Below the pieces are notes generated by a model that was not told the DNA's origin, ran no database searches, and was given only the letters and a program-made list of their open reading frames with translations. The position numbers and the translations under genes were made by a program. Below, in pieces: positions 1-9,467 of a stretch of DNA of 29,628 bases; positions within the stretch are counted from its first letter, which is position 1; each line of letters starts with the position of its first letter. The stretch covers positions 1 to 29,628 of the forward strand of contig JAUJNU010000017.1 of assembly GCA_030448085.1 (NCBI GenBank). The letters run 5' to 3'. Origin of the DNA: Actinomycetota bacterium (lineage in GTDB: Bacteria > Actinomycetota > UBA4738 > CADDZG01 > WHSQ01).

Positions 1-315
1 GGCGCGCCCCGGCGCGCCGCCCCGTTCGCCCCGCCCCTCGCCCCCCGCCTTGACGGTGGACCGCGCGTCCTGCTCCCGGGACACGCGGGGGAAGTAGCGG
101 TGCGCGGGCTGGTCCTCGAGGCGACCCAAAAGGCCCTTGTCCGTGAGCCGACCCATCGTGGTCATGACCGTCGTGTAGGCGATCGCCCTTCGGGACGCGA
201 GGACGCGGTGGACGTCACGAACGACGGCCTCGCCGCGATCCCAGACGATGTTCATGACCTCGGCCTCGAGCGGGCCAAGCACGTCAGCCAGCGGCTCTCT
301 TCGTCTCGCCGTCAC
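1..315 (-). CDS. BlaI/MecI/CopY-family winged-helix repressor, partial at left edge
   Basis: The minus strand is open from a GTG at 315 to the window edge, about 105 residues. It reads PLADVLGPLEAEVMNIVWD, then a VVRDVHRVLASRR segment and AYTTVMTTMGRLTDKGLL, then a wing ending AHRYFPRVS. The L-E-x-E-V-M-x-I-V-W start, the Y-T-T-V-M-T-T recognition helix and the HRYFP wing are signatures of the penicillinase-repressor family, which dimerises on operator DNA upstream of resistance or stress genes. An AGGGATAGGGA stretch lies just upstream of the GTG. The last 15 or so residues before the edge are Gly/Arg-rich and do not resemble the usual helical dimerisation domain. The edge DNA also holds two copies of GGCGCGCC, so this tail may be divergent or an assembly end. 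No M56 peptidase partner is visible here. Confidence 0.75.
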   Translation of the reverse strand, partial: MTARRREPLADVLGPLEAEVMNIVWDRGEAVVRDVHRVLASRRAIAYTTVMTTMGRLTDKGLLGRLEDQPAHRYFPRVSREQDARSTVKAGGEGRGERGGAPGRA

Positions 316-360
316 CGATTCCCTATCCCTTGAAGTGCGTGAGGGGATGATACGTCCTCC

Positions 361-2130
361 CTACCTTGTGAGGCTAGCGTTGACCCAGTCCACGTGGCTT
401 ATGGCCCCGAGAAAGACCACCCCGTCGAGGTCGGGGCCATAGATGATCGAGCTCTCGGTCCAGGACCAGGGGACCCATGCCGCCGTCTCCGTGGCTATTC
501 GATTCACCCGCTGCCACAGCTTCTCTGCCCGGGCCGGGTCCATCTCGGCCCCCGCGGCCGCGACGGCCGCATCGAGCCGGGGGTCGGAGAGCTCGGCGTA
601 ATTGCGGTTGTCCTCTTGCTCGATGTCGTCACTCGTAAGGACCTGATCCACGAAGGAACCGCCCCTCGGGTAGTCCTTGCACCACCCAGCGGAGGTCCCG
701 ATCGCGGTGTCCGAATCGGGCCTTCCGTAATAGGTGTCGTACTCGTCCGGGAACCCCGGTTGAACCACCTCGAGGTTCGAGAAACCGAGCCGCCTGAGAT
801 CCCCGAGGATCGAAGCGAGGAGCTTGTCACCGGGAGGGTCTTTCGGCCCGACCACCCGCACGGCTCCCGCGTAGCCGTCCGGGAAGCCTGCCTTCGCCAA
901 CAGCTTGCGCCCCCTACGCACGCTCCCGGCGTCGGCTGCCGTCTCGAAGGGGTCGTACCGGGAAGGGGGGATGTGGCCCTCCACCCCCGGGGGGACGACA
1001 CTCGCCGCCACCGGTCCGGTGACGGGCCCCCCCGACAACCGCTTGAGGTTCGCTTTGTCTATGGCGAAGTTGACCGCCCGGCGCACCAGCAGGTCATCGA
1101 AGGGAGGGACCGTGGTGTTCAAGAAGATGTACTGGGTGCAACCTTCCGGCTCGTTGACCAGCCGTCCTTCCAACGCCGGGTCGGTCACCACTCGCTCGAG
1201 GAGGGATGCGTATGGAGCGACATCCATCGCCAGGTCGAACTCGCCGCGGATGACTCTTTCGACAGCGTCGTCGTTGGCGAGCCCCTGGGTCCACTGCACC
1301 GCGGGCACGGAGGCAGCCCGAGCCTCGTCGGTCACACGGTCCCAGAAAGGGTTCCTTTCGAGCCGCAGCGATTTGCCCGGCTCCCAGGAGGCGACACGAT
1401 AAGGGCCGGACGCGACCGAGTGGCGGGAGTAGTCGCCGCCTCCCGGCCGGTCCTGCGCTGCCGCCAACGAGCGGGGAACGGGTGACGCGGCCGGCATCGC
1501 CATCCGGTACGGCCAGTCGGCCGCGGGTTGGGTCAAACGGAAGACGACGGTCTTATCGTCCGGGCACTGGATCCCGGTCACCTCTTCTGAGCTACCTGCT
1601 TCGAACGCCTTCGCTCCCTCGAGTATCTCGTAATAAAAGGGGTACCCCGCCCCCACCCCGGGCAGGAAAAGCCTCTCGATCCCGTACTTCACGTCATCGC
1701 ACACGATCTCCCTTCCCGTCACCCCCTGCGCCTCACGGCCTTCGATAGCGGGGCCGAAGCGGATGCCCGAGCGCAACCTGTAGGTCCACTCCGTGGCGTC
1801 CCCGTTGGACGTGCCGGTGTCTGTGGCCAGGTCTCCCACGAGGGCAGCCCCCCCACCCCTCTGATAGGTGGTGAGCGACCGGAAGACCCCACGGGCCAGG
1901 AACCACGACAGCGAGGAGTACATGACCCCGGGATCCAGAGAGTCGATGTCGCCCGCACCGGCCAGCCTCAGGGTCCTGCGCCCCCCCGCGGGGGTCGGGA
2001 CTGTCCCTCTGCTAGAGGGAGCCGGGCTCGCCCCGGTCCGCTCGGGGAGCCCCTCCGACGCCGGCGTGCAGGCGCCGAGGATCAACAACAAGGCGGCGGC
2101 GACCCTCGCAAAGCTCCTGCACCTCGTCAC
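361..2130 (-). CDS. Family 5 extracellular solute-binding lipoprotein (oligopeptide/dipeptide ABC transporter type)
   Basis: This is a secreted substrate-binding protein of about 589 residues, intact. From the GTG at 2130 it begins with a basic, hydrophobic signal and the lipobox L-I-L-G-A-C (Cys21), followed by a Pro/Ser/Gly-rich linker. Next comes the SBP_bac_5 opening R-T-L-R-L-A-G-A-G-D-I-D-S-L-D-P-G, a D-V-K-Y-G-I-E-R-L segment, and a central R-R-A-V-N-F-A-I-D-K stretch, all typical of OppA/DppA-like proteins. A longer reading from a GTG at 2148 exists, but the GAGGGAG ribosome site fits the 2130 start better. The protein should be membrane-anchored and deliver peptides or similar ligands to an ABC importer. 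No permease or ATPase gene lies nearby, so it is an orphan binding protein and its ligand cannot be told. Confidence 0.9.
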   Translation of the reverse strand: MTRCRSFARVAAALLLILGACTPASEGLPERTGASPAPSSRGTVPTPAGGRRTLRLAGAGDIDSLDPGVMYSSLSWFLARGVFRSLTTYQRGGGAALVGDLATDTGTSNGDATEWTYRLRSGIRFGPAIEGREAQGVTGREIVCDDVKYGIERLFLPGVGAGYPFYYEILEGAKAFEAGSSEEVTGIQCPDDKTVVFRLTQPAADWPYRMAMPAASPVPRSLAAAQDRPGGGDYSRHSVASGPYRVASWEPGKSLRLERNPFWDRVTDEARAASVPAVQWTQGLANDDAVERVIRGEFDLAMDVAPYASLLERVVTDPALEGRLVNEPEGCTQYIFLNTTVPPFDDLLVRRAVNFAIDKANLKRLSGGPVTGPVAASVVPPGVEGHIPPSRYDPFETAADAGSVRRGRKLLAKAGFPDGYAGAVRVVGPKDPPGDKLLASILGDLRRLGFSNLEVVQPGFPDEYDTYYGRPDSDTAIGTSAGWCKDYPRGGSFVDQVLTSDDIEQEDNRNYAELSDPRLDAAVAAAGAEMDPARAEKLWQRVNRIATETAAWVPWSWTESSIIYGPDLDGVVFLGAISHVDWVNASLTR

Positions 2131-2331
2131 CAGCTCTCCCTCTCTCACCGAGCGTTCACTGCAGCCGCACCTTAAGTCGCTTGCACCCCCAACTCGCTCC
2201 CTTCCTCCACGGAAAGGAATGGGGCGGCCGGGGGGCGGGTTGTAGGGATATGCGGCGTCCGCGGCGAATCATCACGAAGGTCACAGATCGGCAGGTGAGG
2301 GCATCTGCTCGGCTTCCTGGGGAGGGACAAG

Positions 2332-3957
2332 ATGAACAGAACTTGGGGCATCCTGCTATTCTGGGCTGTTGGGACTGACGCTGCTCGCTCCAGTGTCGGC
2401 AGCCTCCGAGACTCAGTCATCGGCGCTCGCTGCCGCCGGGCCGAAGATCGAAGACCCCATCATCATCAAGTCCTTCGACGAGCAACCGATCGTCGCGACC
2501 CTCATGCTTCCCCAGGGAGCATCCGCGTCCAACAAGGTGCCGGCGGTCCTCGAAACCCACGGGTGGGGCGGTCGCCGGGCGCGGACCCCGGGGCGCCGAA
2601 CAAAGGCTCCTCAACGAGGGCTACGCCGTCCTCACCTGGGACTCGAGAGGGTTCGGGGATTCGGGCGGAGAGGCGAACGTCGGATCGCCGCAGTTCGAGG
2701 TCAAGGACGCGCAGGCGCTGATCGACTACCTCGCCACCCGGCCGGAGATCAAGCTCGACGGGCCGAAGGACCCCCGGGTCGGCTGGGTCGGCGGGTCGAA
2801 CGCCGCTGGGGTCCAGTTCAACACAGCTGCGAAAGACGACCGGGTCGACGCGATCGTGCCCTTCATCTCCTGGGGGAACCTGACGCAGGACCTGTCGCCA
2901 AACGGGGTCTACAAGAAGGGCTGGGGGAGCTCCTCTACAACTTCGGCTTGGTAGGCGCCAAGAACGATGGCCTTGACTCACCTGCGGGTCCCCAGACCGG
3001 TGACTATGCGGAGCAGATCCACGACGGCCACGCCCAGGGTCAACTCCACCGGCGAGTACTCCAAGGACATCCACCGCTGGTTCCGCCACAAGTCGACGGA
3101 CCTGAATCCGGGCGCATCGCCGCGCCCACCTTGATCGTGCGGAAGCGTGGACACGCTGTTCCCCCTGGAAGACGTTTCGGAACTACAGGAACCTCAAGCG
3201 CAGCGGAACTCCGGTGCGCCTGATGACGTCACTGCTCCGGCCATACGCTCGGATGCACACGTATCCCGGAGGGGACTCCGGATATCCGAAAGCGGACGAG
3301 GTCGATGAGACCGTTTGGGAGAAGAGGGTCTCAGCCTGGCTTGCCAAGTATCTGAAGGGCAAGGACGTGAACACGGGCCCCGAGGTGGAGTGGCAGGCAC
3401 CCGACGGCTACTACTACAAGGCTCCAAGGTGGCCGCTGCCGGGCACCAGGCGCCGGGTCATGAAGCACGTCGCGACGGGTCCGCTCGTCTCCGACCCGGG
3501 GGCCACCGGCGGGGACGGAGCCACGGACGGGAATCCCGCCCCCAGGGGCGAGATCGGCTCCACGGCGGCTCGCATCACCATAAAGAAGATCTCCCGCACC
3601 GCCCGCCGCAGGCCGCTGCTGGGTGTGCCCGTGGTGAAGCTGACCGGCAGGGTGACCGGACCCTCCGAGGCCTACGTCTTCCTGGAGCTGGTCGACATCG
3701 ATCGGGACGGGCGCATGGTGACCGTGGACGATCAGACGATGCCCGTGAAACTGCAGCCGGGGGCAGTGAAGAAGAGGGTGAAGCTCCACGGCGTCTCATG
3801 GCTGCTCCGCCCCGGTCACAAGCTGGCGCTGGAGGTCTCGACGGCGTCGAAGCAGTACGACGAAGCCCGCTCCACCTATGTGGTCGACCTGAAGGCGGTC
3901 ACCAAGCTGCCGATCGCCAAAGCCCGCTGGGTTAAGAGCTCCCGTCGCACCCGCTAA
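2332..3957 (+). CDS. Secreted S15/CocE-type alpha/beta hydrolase, broken by several frameshifts
   Basis: A GGAGGGA site precedes the ATG at 2332. The signal peptide is split between two frames: MNRTWGILLFWA, then from 2369 GLTLLAPVSAA. The mature protein moves between all three frames. A PAVLETHGWGG segment ends near 2575. A segment with NEGYAVLTWDSRGFGDSGG and the nucleophile motif G-G-S-N-A-A-G covers about 2605-2935. ELLYNFGLVGAKNDG follows, then HRWFRHKSTD near 3045-3105, RIAAPTLIV near 3115, and a long last segment from 3214. That segment contains TYPGGDSGYPKADEVDETV (the catalytic-His region of the family, though here the context is disturbed) and a C-terminal jelly-roll domain. At least six frame changes are needed. 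Each piece matches the same family in order, so sequencing indels are the simplest reading; a true pseudogene cannot be excluded. A second S15-type gene lies at 16841. The locus ends at a strong terminator. Confidence 0.72.
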
Positions 3958-3973
3958 ACCTCAAGAAGCGTCC

Positions 3974-4009
3974 AAAGAAGCCCACACCGATCAAGGTGTG
4001 GGCTTCTTT
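3974..4009. terminator. Bidirectional intrinsic terminator between convergent genes
   Basis: A perfect 15-bp stem (3974-3988 with 3995-4009) closes a GATCAA loop. The stem is A-rich at its left end and T-rich at its right end, so it can terminate in both directions. It sits between the hydrolase ending at 3957 (+) and the amidohydrolase ending at 4033 (-). Confidence 0.9.
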
Positions 4010-4032
4010 AACTTCCCGAGGTCGAGGACCTG

Positions 4033-5136
4033 CTAAACGGGTTGCACCCCTGCGGGCATCGGCCCACCCTCGAACGCCGTCTCCCGGTCGGTCGTCCACT
4101 CCGGCATGATCGATGGCATCTCATCCACCTTGACCTTGCCCTTGTTGCCTCCGTACAACCTCTCGGCGGTGTTGTAGCACACGTCGGCGCGGGCCTCTTC
4201 GCTTAGGAGGTCGAGGAACACGTCGTACCGCTGGAGCTCAGGCCCCAGCCTTTCGAACTTCGCAACGAGATCCGACCCGAGGCAGATCCTGTCGCTGAAC
4301 TTCTCGGTAAGCGTCACCCACTCGTCCTGCGGGACCCCACCGGGCGCGATCGCGACGTCGTAGAGGATCCAGGAGTAGTCGACCGAGACGTTGGGGTACT
4401 GGTCCAGGATCCGCTCCGTCATGAGGTGATAGAACGGCGCGTCCACCCGCCGGGACATTCCGCAATGAGCGAAGACGAAGCGGGTCCTCGGGAACTCCCG
4501 CACCGCCTCCTCGAACTCCCACAGGTAAACGGGGTGGTCCGGCTTCCCGACGGAGGTCACGTTCTGGTGGATGAGCACCGGAAGCTCGCGGTCGGCAGCG
4601 AACTGGTAGATCGGATACAGCGCCTTGTGGTTCGCCCTCGCCTCATCCCCGTACGTGAACGCAGTCAGGTCGTCGTGGCGAAGGAGCATCTCGCCGATCC
4701 CGCTCCACACGTTGGGGTACTGCTCGTAGAGGCGCTCGATGTGCCGGAGGGCGAAACGGTCGGTCGGGTTGAAACCGCAGATGAGGGGATAGAGCCGATC
4801 CTGCTTCTCCGGCGCCAGCTTGCGCACCATCTCGGCAACGATGACGTCCGTGTAGCCGTAGTAGTAGCAGGCAGCATCGTTCGCCAGGTAATAGTCGGGT
4901 GCCTCGCGGTCCCACTCCGTCCACATCTTCGTGACGGGAAGCCCGAACACCACCGCCTTGGCGATGTTGGCCTCGTCCATGTGGTGGATCAGGAGCTCGG
5001 CCCCCGGAGTCTCCTGCAGGAAGCTCACGACGTGCAGATGAGCGTCAATCATCGGGTACTTGCTGCCCTTCAGGCGCCCGAGCGAGCCCGGCTTGTCCGG
5101 GTCCCGGGCCCAGCTACCTATGTGCTCATGCGGCAT
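4033..5136 (-). CDS. Metal-dependent amidohydrolase (amidohydrolase_2 / ACMSD-like TIM barrel)
   Basis: This 367-residue protein is intact. The metal-site series of the amidohydrolase superfamily can be followed in order: D-A-H-L-H at residues 31-35 (His33 and His35), Glu149 in G-I-G-E-M, His190 in L-I-H-Q-N, His224 in F-A-H-C-G, and Asp289 in L-G-S-D. These match the amidohydrolase_2 subgroup, whose members hydrolyse or decarboxylate small cyclic or carboxylated substrates on one divalent metal ion. There is no signal peptide, so the enzyme is cytoplasmic. The ATG at 5136 overlaps the end of the upstream repeat-protein gene by 11 nt, which points to translational coupling. A 37-residue tail after the barrel (Lys/Glu/Pro-rich) is not part of the core domain. 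The substrate cannot be predicted. Confidence 0.88.
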   Translation of the reverse strand: MPHEHIGSWARDPDKPGSLGRLKGSKYPMIDAHLHVVSFLQETPGAELLIHHMDEANIAKAVVFGLPVTKMWTEWDREAPDYYLANDAACYYYGYTDVIVAEMVRKLAPEKQDRLYPLICGFNPTDRFALRHIERLYEQYPNVWSGIGEMLLRHDDLTAFTYGDEARANHKALYPIYQFAADRELPVLIHQNVTSVGKPDHPVYLWEFEEAVREFPRTRFVFAHCGMSRRVDAPFYHLMTERILDQYPNVSVDYSWILYDVAIAPGGVPQDEWVTLTEKFSDRICLGSDLVAKFERLGPELQRYDVFLDLLSEEARADVCYNTAERLYGGNKGKVKVDEMPSIMPEWTTDRETAFEGGPMPAGVQPV

Positions 5137-5881
5137 CGCCGGACACCCCCAGTTTCTCCGTCAGGTACGAGGCTTCGCCCGGCTCCAAACGGGCCCATAG
5201 ATAGCGCCAGTCCGATCTGTTCCCGATCAGATCGCGGAGCTCGCCGGCGTCGTAGCGCTCGAGCAGCTCCATCGAGCGATCGGCCGGAAGGGCCCGCAAG
5301 AGGTAGGCGAGATCGCGGCCGTCCCTCACGGAGCCCATGACCTTGTCCCAACCGAGCTCGTCGAGGAAGCGGGCCTGGTTGTTGCGACCCATGCTGGCGA
5401 GCACGACGCTCAGCTCGTAGGCGTTCTTGAAGATCTTCGTGAGGTGGTTCCAACCGAGGAGGTCGACGAGGAGGTCGTCGCACTCGCCGTAGACCCACTC
5501 GAGAACCTCCGCCAGCTCCTCGGCGGTCTGGATCAACTTCCGCAGCCCCGGCCCTCCGATGGCCTCGAGCATCTTGACCTCGACCTCTATGACGGCGATG
5601 TTGGCGAGGATGTCCCTCAAGTAGCGGGACTCTTCGAGGATGCCTCCTAGGTCGCTGCCGAGCACCTCGATCAGGAAGAGTTGGTCTTCCGGGGTCAAGG
5701 ACTTGAAAGCAGTCGCCAGAGCGGGGGGGGAGTCGATGATCTCGCCGAGGTGGTCTCGGAGCTGCTCGAGCACCATCCTGTCGTGCTTGCCATGCAGGAC
5801 GTCGAGAGCGATCGCCAGCTCCCCCGCGGTCGCGATCTGGACTCTCTCCCCCCCGATCTCGACCTCATGACGTGTGGCCAT
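5126..5881 (-). CDS. Unknown protein built of about seven 34-residue helical repeats
   Basis: This 251-residue soluble protein is not recognised as a named family. A GAGGAGGGG ribosome site stands 3 nt before the ATG. Almost the whole chain divides into units of about 34 residues, starting near residues 18, 52, 85, 119, 154, 188 and 223. Each has the pattern x-x-E-L-A-x-x-L-x-x-L, a polar turn, L-L-x-x-L-G-W-x-x-L, then I/V-x-x-x-x. The clearest copies are TAEELAEVLEWV...LLVDLLGWNHLTKIF and AYELSVVLASMG...FLDELGWDKVMGSV. This predicts an all-alpha solenoid, suited to binding a protein partner. The gene overlaps the amidohydrolase by 11 nt, so the two products are probably made together. It has no signal peptide or membrane segment. 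A HEAT/TPR-like scaffold is an inference from the repeat pattern. Confidence 0.8.
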   Translation of the reverse strand: MATRHEVEIGGERVQIATAGELAIALDVLHGKHDRMVLEQLRDHLGEIIDSPPALATAFKSLTPEDQLFLIEVLGSDLGGILEESRYLRDILANIAVIEVEVKMLEAIGGPGLRKLIQTAEELAEVLEWVYGECDDLLVDLLGWNHLTKIFKNAYELSVVLASMGRNNQARFLDELGWDKVMGSVRDGRDLAYLLRALPADRSMELLERYDAGELRDLIGNRSDWRYLWARLEPGEASYLTEKLGVSGDAA

Positions 5882-5986
5882 CGCCCCTCCTCGCTGCGTT
5901 CTCGATACCCGTGGGGGGAGTGTAAGGGTGGCCTCAGACGATGGAAAGAGGGTTTTACGGTAGGTATCGTGCCCGGAGGGACGAGT

Positions 5987-8094
5987 GTGAGTAGAGACAT
6001 CAGAGCTGACGAGGCTCAGTGGGCAGGTAGGGCCCGGGGAACAGCCCCCGAGGTGATCCTGTCGCTGATCCTGCTGTTCAATCTGGCCCTGACGCAGCCC
6101 CTGCTCGAGCTGCTTGGTCAGTACGTAGAGCTCTTCCTGGCTCGTGGCTCGGGGTCCACCCAGATCATCGTCCAGGCCGCTGCGCTCGCGATCGGGGCGC
6201 CTCTTGCCCTAGCGCTCTTCTGTCTCCTCTTTAGAGCGGTTCACCACCAGGCGGGGAGGGTGCTCCACGGGCTCTTCTTTTTCTTGGCTGGGCTCGTGGC
6301 CCTTCAGGCCCTGAAGCGGCTCCTGCCGTCCGCTCCCGTTGCCCTGCAGCTCGGCCTTGCCGCCGCTCTCGGTGCTCTCCTCTATCTCGCCTGGTACAGG
6401 AGCTCCAACCTTCGGGCGCTCATGTACGGCGGGCTCGTCCTGCCGTTCCTGCTGGGTTGGCTCTTCCTCTACAACTCGCCGGTCGAGAAGTTGATGGGGG
6501 CCGCGTCCGTGGAGGTTGCCGACGTGACGATCGGCAAGCCGGCCCCGGTGGTCCTGGTGGTCTTCGACGAACTCCCGCTCGCATCGATCATGGACCGCGA
6601 GGGGGACCTCGATACCGAGCTGTTCCCGAACTTCGCTCGGCTGGGAAGGACGCGACCTGGTACCGGGGGCCACGACGGTAAGTGGGAACACCCAGAAAGC
6701 AGTGCCGGCGATCCTCGATGGCCGGTATCCGTACGGGGGGCCTGAGCCGCTCGCTGCAGACCACCCCCACAGCCTGTTCACCTTCCTCGGCGGGGAGATG
6801 AAGGTCGTGAACGACGAGCTGTTGACGCAGCTCTGTCCGGAACGGCTATGCCCGGCCAAGTCAAGCGGAGGCGGCTGGTTCGCAACGGCGAAAGGCCTTA
6901 CCTCCGATCTAAGTGTCATCGCGGCTCACGCGGTCCTGCCCGAGGACCCCGACGAAGGGGCTGCCGGCCATCGACGAGACCTGGGGTGACCGCGGCCCAG
7001 CAGCAGGCTTTGCACTGGGGGGTACGCAAGAGGTCCCGAGGGAAAGGCCGACGATCAGGTTCGGCTAGTTTCCTGGAACGGATACAGCCGTCCGAGGAGC
7101 CGGCCCTGTACTTCCATCATTCGATCAATCCCCACCTGCCCTGCGCGCTACCTCCCCTCCGGGCAGAGTACCTGCAGAAGCTCCCGGTCCCCGGGCTCGG
7201 AAAGTTGGAAAACGGCCACGGCTCCGGCTGGAACGAAGACCCGTGGCTCCTCACGCAGGGGTGGCAACGCCACCTGCTCCAGGCGCAGGCGGTCGACAAG
7301 ATGGTTGGCGACCTCCTCGATCGTCTCCAGGAGACGGGGATCTACGACGAGGCCATCCTCGTGGTGACCTCGGATCACGGAGGTTCTTTCGTCAACGGCG
7401 AACCGCTGCGTCATCACGAAGGAGAACATCGGTCATATCGCCCCGATCCCGCTGTTCGTCAAGGCGCCCGGACTGTAGCCGGCAAGATCGTCGATGGTCC
7501 TGTGCAGACGATCGACATCCTTCCGACGATCGCAGAGCTGCTCCGGGCCCCCTGCCCTGGGACGACACGGAGGGGCGGCCGTTGAGTGAGGCTCCGACGA
7601 TCGTGGGCGACGCACGGATCTCTCCTACGGCAAGCGCATCGTGACCTTCCCCGCCACCGGGAATCAGGCCCAACGGGTGAGCCGGAACAAGTTCGAGCTC
7701 TTCGGCTCGAAGACACGGGGCCTCGACCCATGGAAGATCGGTCCCCATGGCACCGGGTATCTGGTGGGCCGTAAGCTGACATCGCTGAAGACGGCCGAGC
7801 CGGCGCCCCTTCCGGTGCGTCTCGAGAACCTCGATCAGTTCGAGTCCGTTGAGCCCTCTGCTGAGCTGTTCCCCGCCCTCCTAAGCGGTGTGATCGAGGA
7901 GGCGCCAAGGAAGACCCCCGACGCTGGTGGTGGTTGTGAACGGCGAGGTCGCCGCGGTCACCCGGCCGGGAACGGGCACGAGCTCGTTCTACGCCATGAT
8001 CCCCCCGAGCCTCGTGAGAGAAGGGTCGAACGACATCTCGATCCACCTCGTGGAAGAAGGGGCGAGCGGGGCCGTCCTGCGTCCGCTCCAGTAG
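5987..8094 (+). CDS. Five-TM membrane-anchored sulfatase/alkaline-phosphatase-superfamily enzyme, frameshifted
   Basis: The GTG at 5987 has a GGAGGG site six bases upstream. The first about 165 residues contain five hydrophobic segments (e.g. VILSLILLFNLAL and VLPFLLGWLFLY). The extracytoplasmic catalytic domain follows. P-V-V-L-V-V-F-D-E-L-P is the metal-binding strand. After a frame change near 6655 comes TTVSGNTQKAVPAILDGRYP, which holds the expected nucleophile region with Thr/Ser instead of a sulfatase C/S-x-P-x-R. FHHSINPHLP and V-T-S-D-H-G-G-S-F complete the metal site. Segments VQTIDILPTIAELL and LVVVVNGEVAAVTRPGNG continue to the TAG at 8094. At least five frame changes interrupt the gene. 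The architecture resembles lipoteichoic-acid-synthase-like or phosphotransferase enzymes more than secreted sulfatases. It is convergent with the MATE gene, with 4 nt between stops. Confidence 0.72.
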
Positions 8095-8098
8095 CGGG

Positions 8099-9412
8099 CT
8101 AGACCTGGACCCGCTGCCAGCGGTTGGAATCCATCCAGGCCCTGGCCATGATGAAAACCGCGGCCCATCCCAGCGGGATACCCATCCACACCAGCACAAC
8201 GCTCCCATCCCAGACGAGCGCTGACAGGAAAGCCCACAGCAGCATCACTCCGGTCAAGGAGATCTCGACCACCGAGGCTGCTGACGTGTCCCCAACCCCC
8301 ACGAGCGCGGCAGCCCACGTCTCTGCGGGCAGAACGATCAAGATGGCGAGAGCGACGAGTCGGACAGACCCCGAAGCGCCGTCGATAACGCCTTGGTTGG
8401 AGGTGAAGATCGACGCTGCTACCTCAGGCCACAAGGCGGCGAGCAGTGCAACGGGCACGGTGACGCAGTAGGCAGCCGCGACAGCTTTCTTCACGATCCC
8501 AACGACGGCCTGCGGCTCCTTACGCCCCACCGCCCCACTGACCAAGGAGATGGTCGCCTCGGCGAAACCCGAGGTCGGGATCATCAACAAGATGAAGCAG
8601 ATATAGACGATGTTCGACCATGCCAACGCCTCCTCGCTGATGTGACCGACGAGAACGAAGAAAGCGAGCCATCTGAGGCTCTCCAGAGACGCTTGAAAAG
8701 CTATAGGCACTCCCAATCGAAACAGCGGGCGCGATCGATACGTCTCGCCGGGTCAGTGCGAATGACCCTTCCCAAGCAGAGCGTCTAAAGACGTGCGTAT
8801 AGGCGGCGAGGAATAGCACCATCGCGACCTCGGCCCCCGCTGAAGCAAGTGCGGCCCCCTCCAGCCCCCTTCTGGAAGATCCCAGGTGCCCCAGGATCAG
8901 CGCGTACCCCAGGACCACGTTCGCCACCGTGAGAACCAGCGCCGCTACGGCAAGGACCCTGGTGCGTCCGACCCCCACGTACAACGCTGTATGCAAAGGT
9001 TGGCTCCCAAGAAAGGGATCCCGTAAGCGACGATCTGCAGGAATTCGTTGACCGCCGCGCTCACTCTTGCGGAATCGGTGACCAGGTCCGCGGCGAAGGG
9101 AGCGATCAGCTTCAGGGTCATCATGAGTCCGATGGAAACCAGGAGGACGACCATCAGCCCTTGGTTGAAGGCGGGGCCTATGGACGAGGTCCGTCCTTCA
9201 CCCGACCGGCGTGCGACGAGGACCTGGATAGCTTCAGACAACCCCACCAGGAGAACGATCCAGATCTCGAGGACGGAGTCCGCGAGGGCGATGGCACCCA
9301 GCTCCAGCGTGCCGATGCGGCCCAGGAAAACGCTGTCCACGACGTGGACGATTGACTCCGTGATCTCCACGAAGATGATGGGTAGGGAGATCCTCCACAG
9401 GACCCGCGACAC
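8099..9412 (-). CDS. MATE-family multidrug/metabolite exporter, frameshifted
   Basis: The reconstructed protein is about 438 residues, normal for a MATE transporter of twelve membrane helices. The N-terminal piece (9412 to about 8995) reads R-I-S-L-P-I-I-F-V-E-I-T-E-S, then VDSVFLGRIGTLELGAIALA, the typical first repeat. The middle piece (about 8995-8730) holds TRVLAVAALVLTVANVVLGY. The last piece (8716-8099) holds GVPIAFQASLESLRWLAFF, the start of the second repeat, and FAEATISLVSGAVGRK. Two single-base frame changes, near 8995 and 8730, join them. MATE proteins export cationic organic compounds in exchange for Na+ or H+. The gene starts 56 nt after the amidinotransferase stop and is the last of a three-gene minus-strand operon, so its cargo is probably the product of the two upstream enzymes. 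The GTG start has only a close AAGGAG. Confidence 0.8.
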
Positions 9413-9467
9413 CCGCTCCTTGACGGGCCGGGGCCAGCGCGATGATCCGTGACGTTCAGGACCTAAC

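Noticed and set aside
1..18. Repeated GGCGCGCC palindromes as an attachment or binding site
   Set aside because: Only two copies lie within a very GC-rich coding edge; they are explained by composition and the contig end.
394..1485. Long plus-strand open frame
   Set aside because: It is the antisense shadow of the solute-binding protein gene: Arg/Pro/Gly-rich, with no recognisable motif.
2360..2372. Programmed frameshift in the S15 hydrolase signal peptide
   Set aside because: No slippery heptamer or downstream structure was seen, and several more breaks follow in the same gene, so random indels explain it better.
5987..8094. Classical arylsulfatase
   Set aside because: The C/S-x-P-x-R formylglycine motif is missing and five membrane helices precede the catalytic domain, so a phosphotransferase-like member of the superfamily is more likely.
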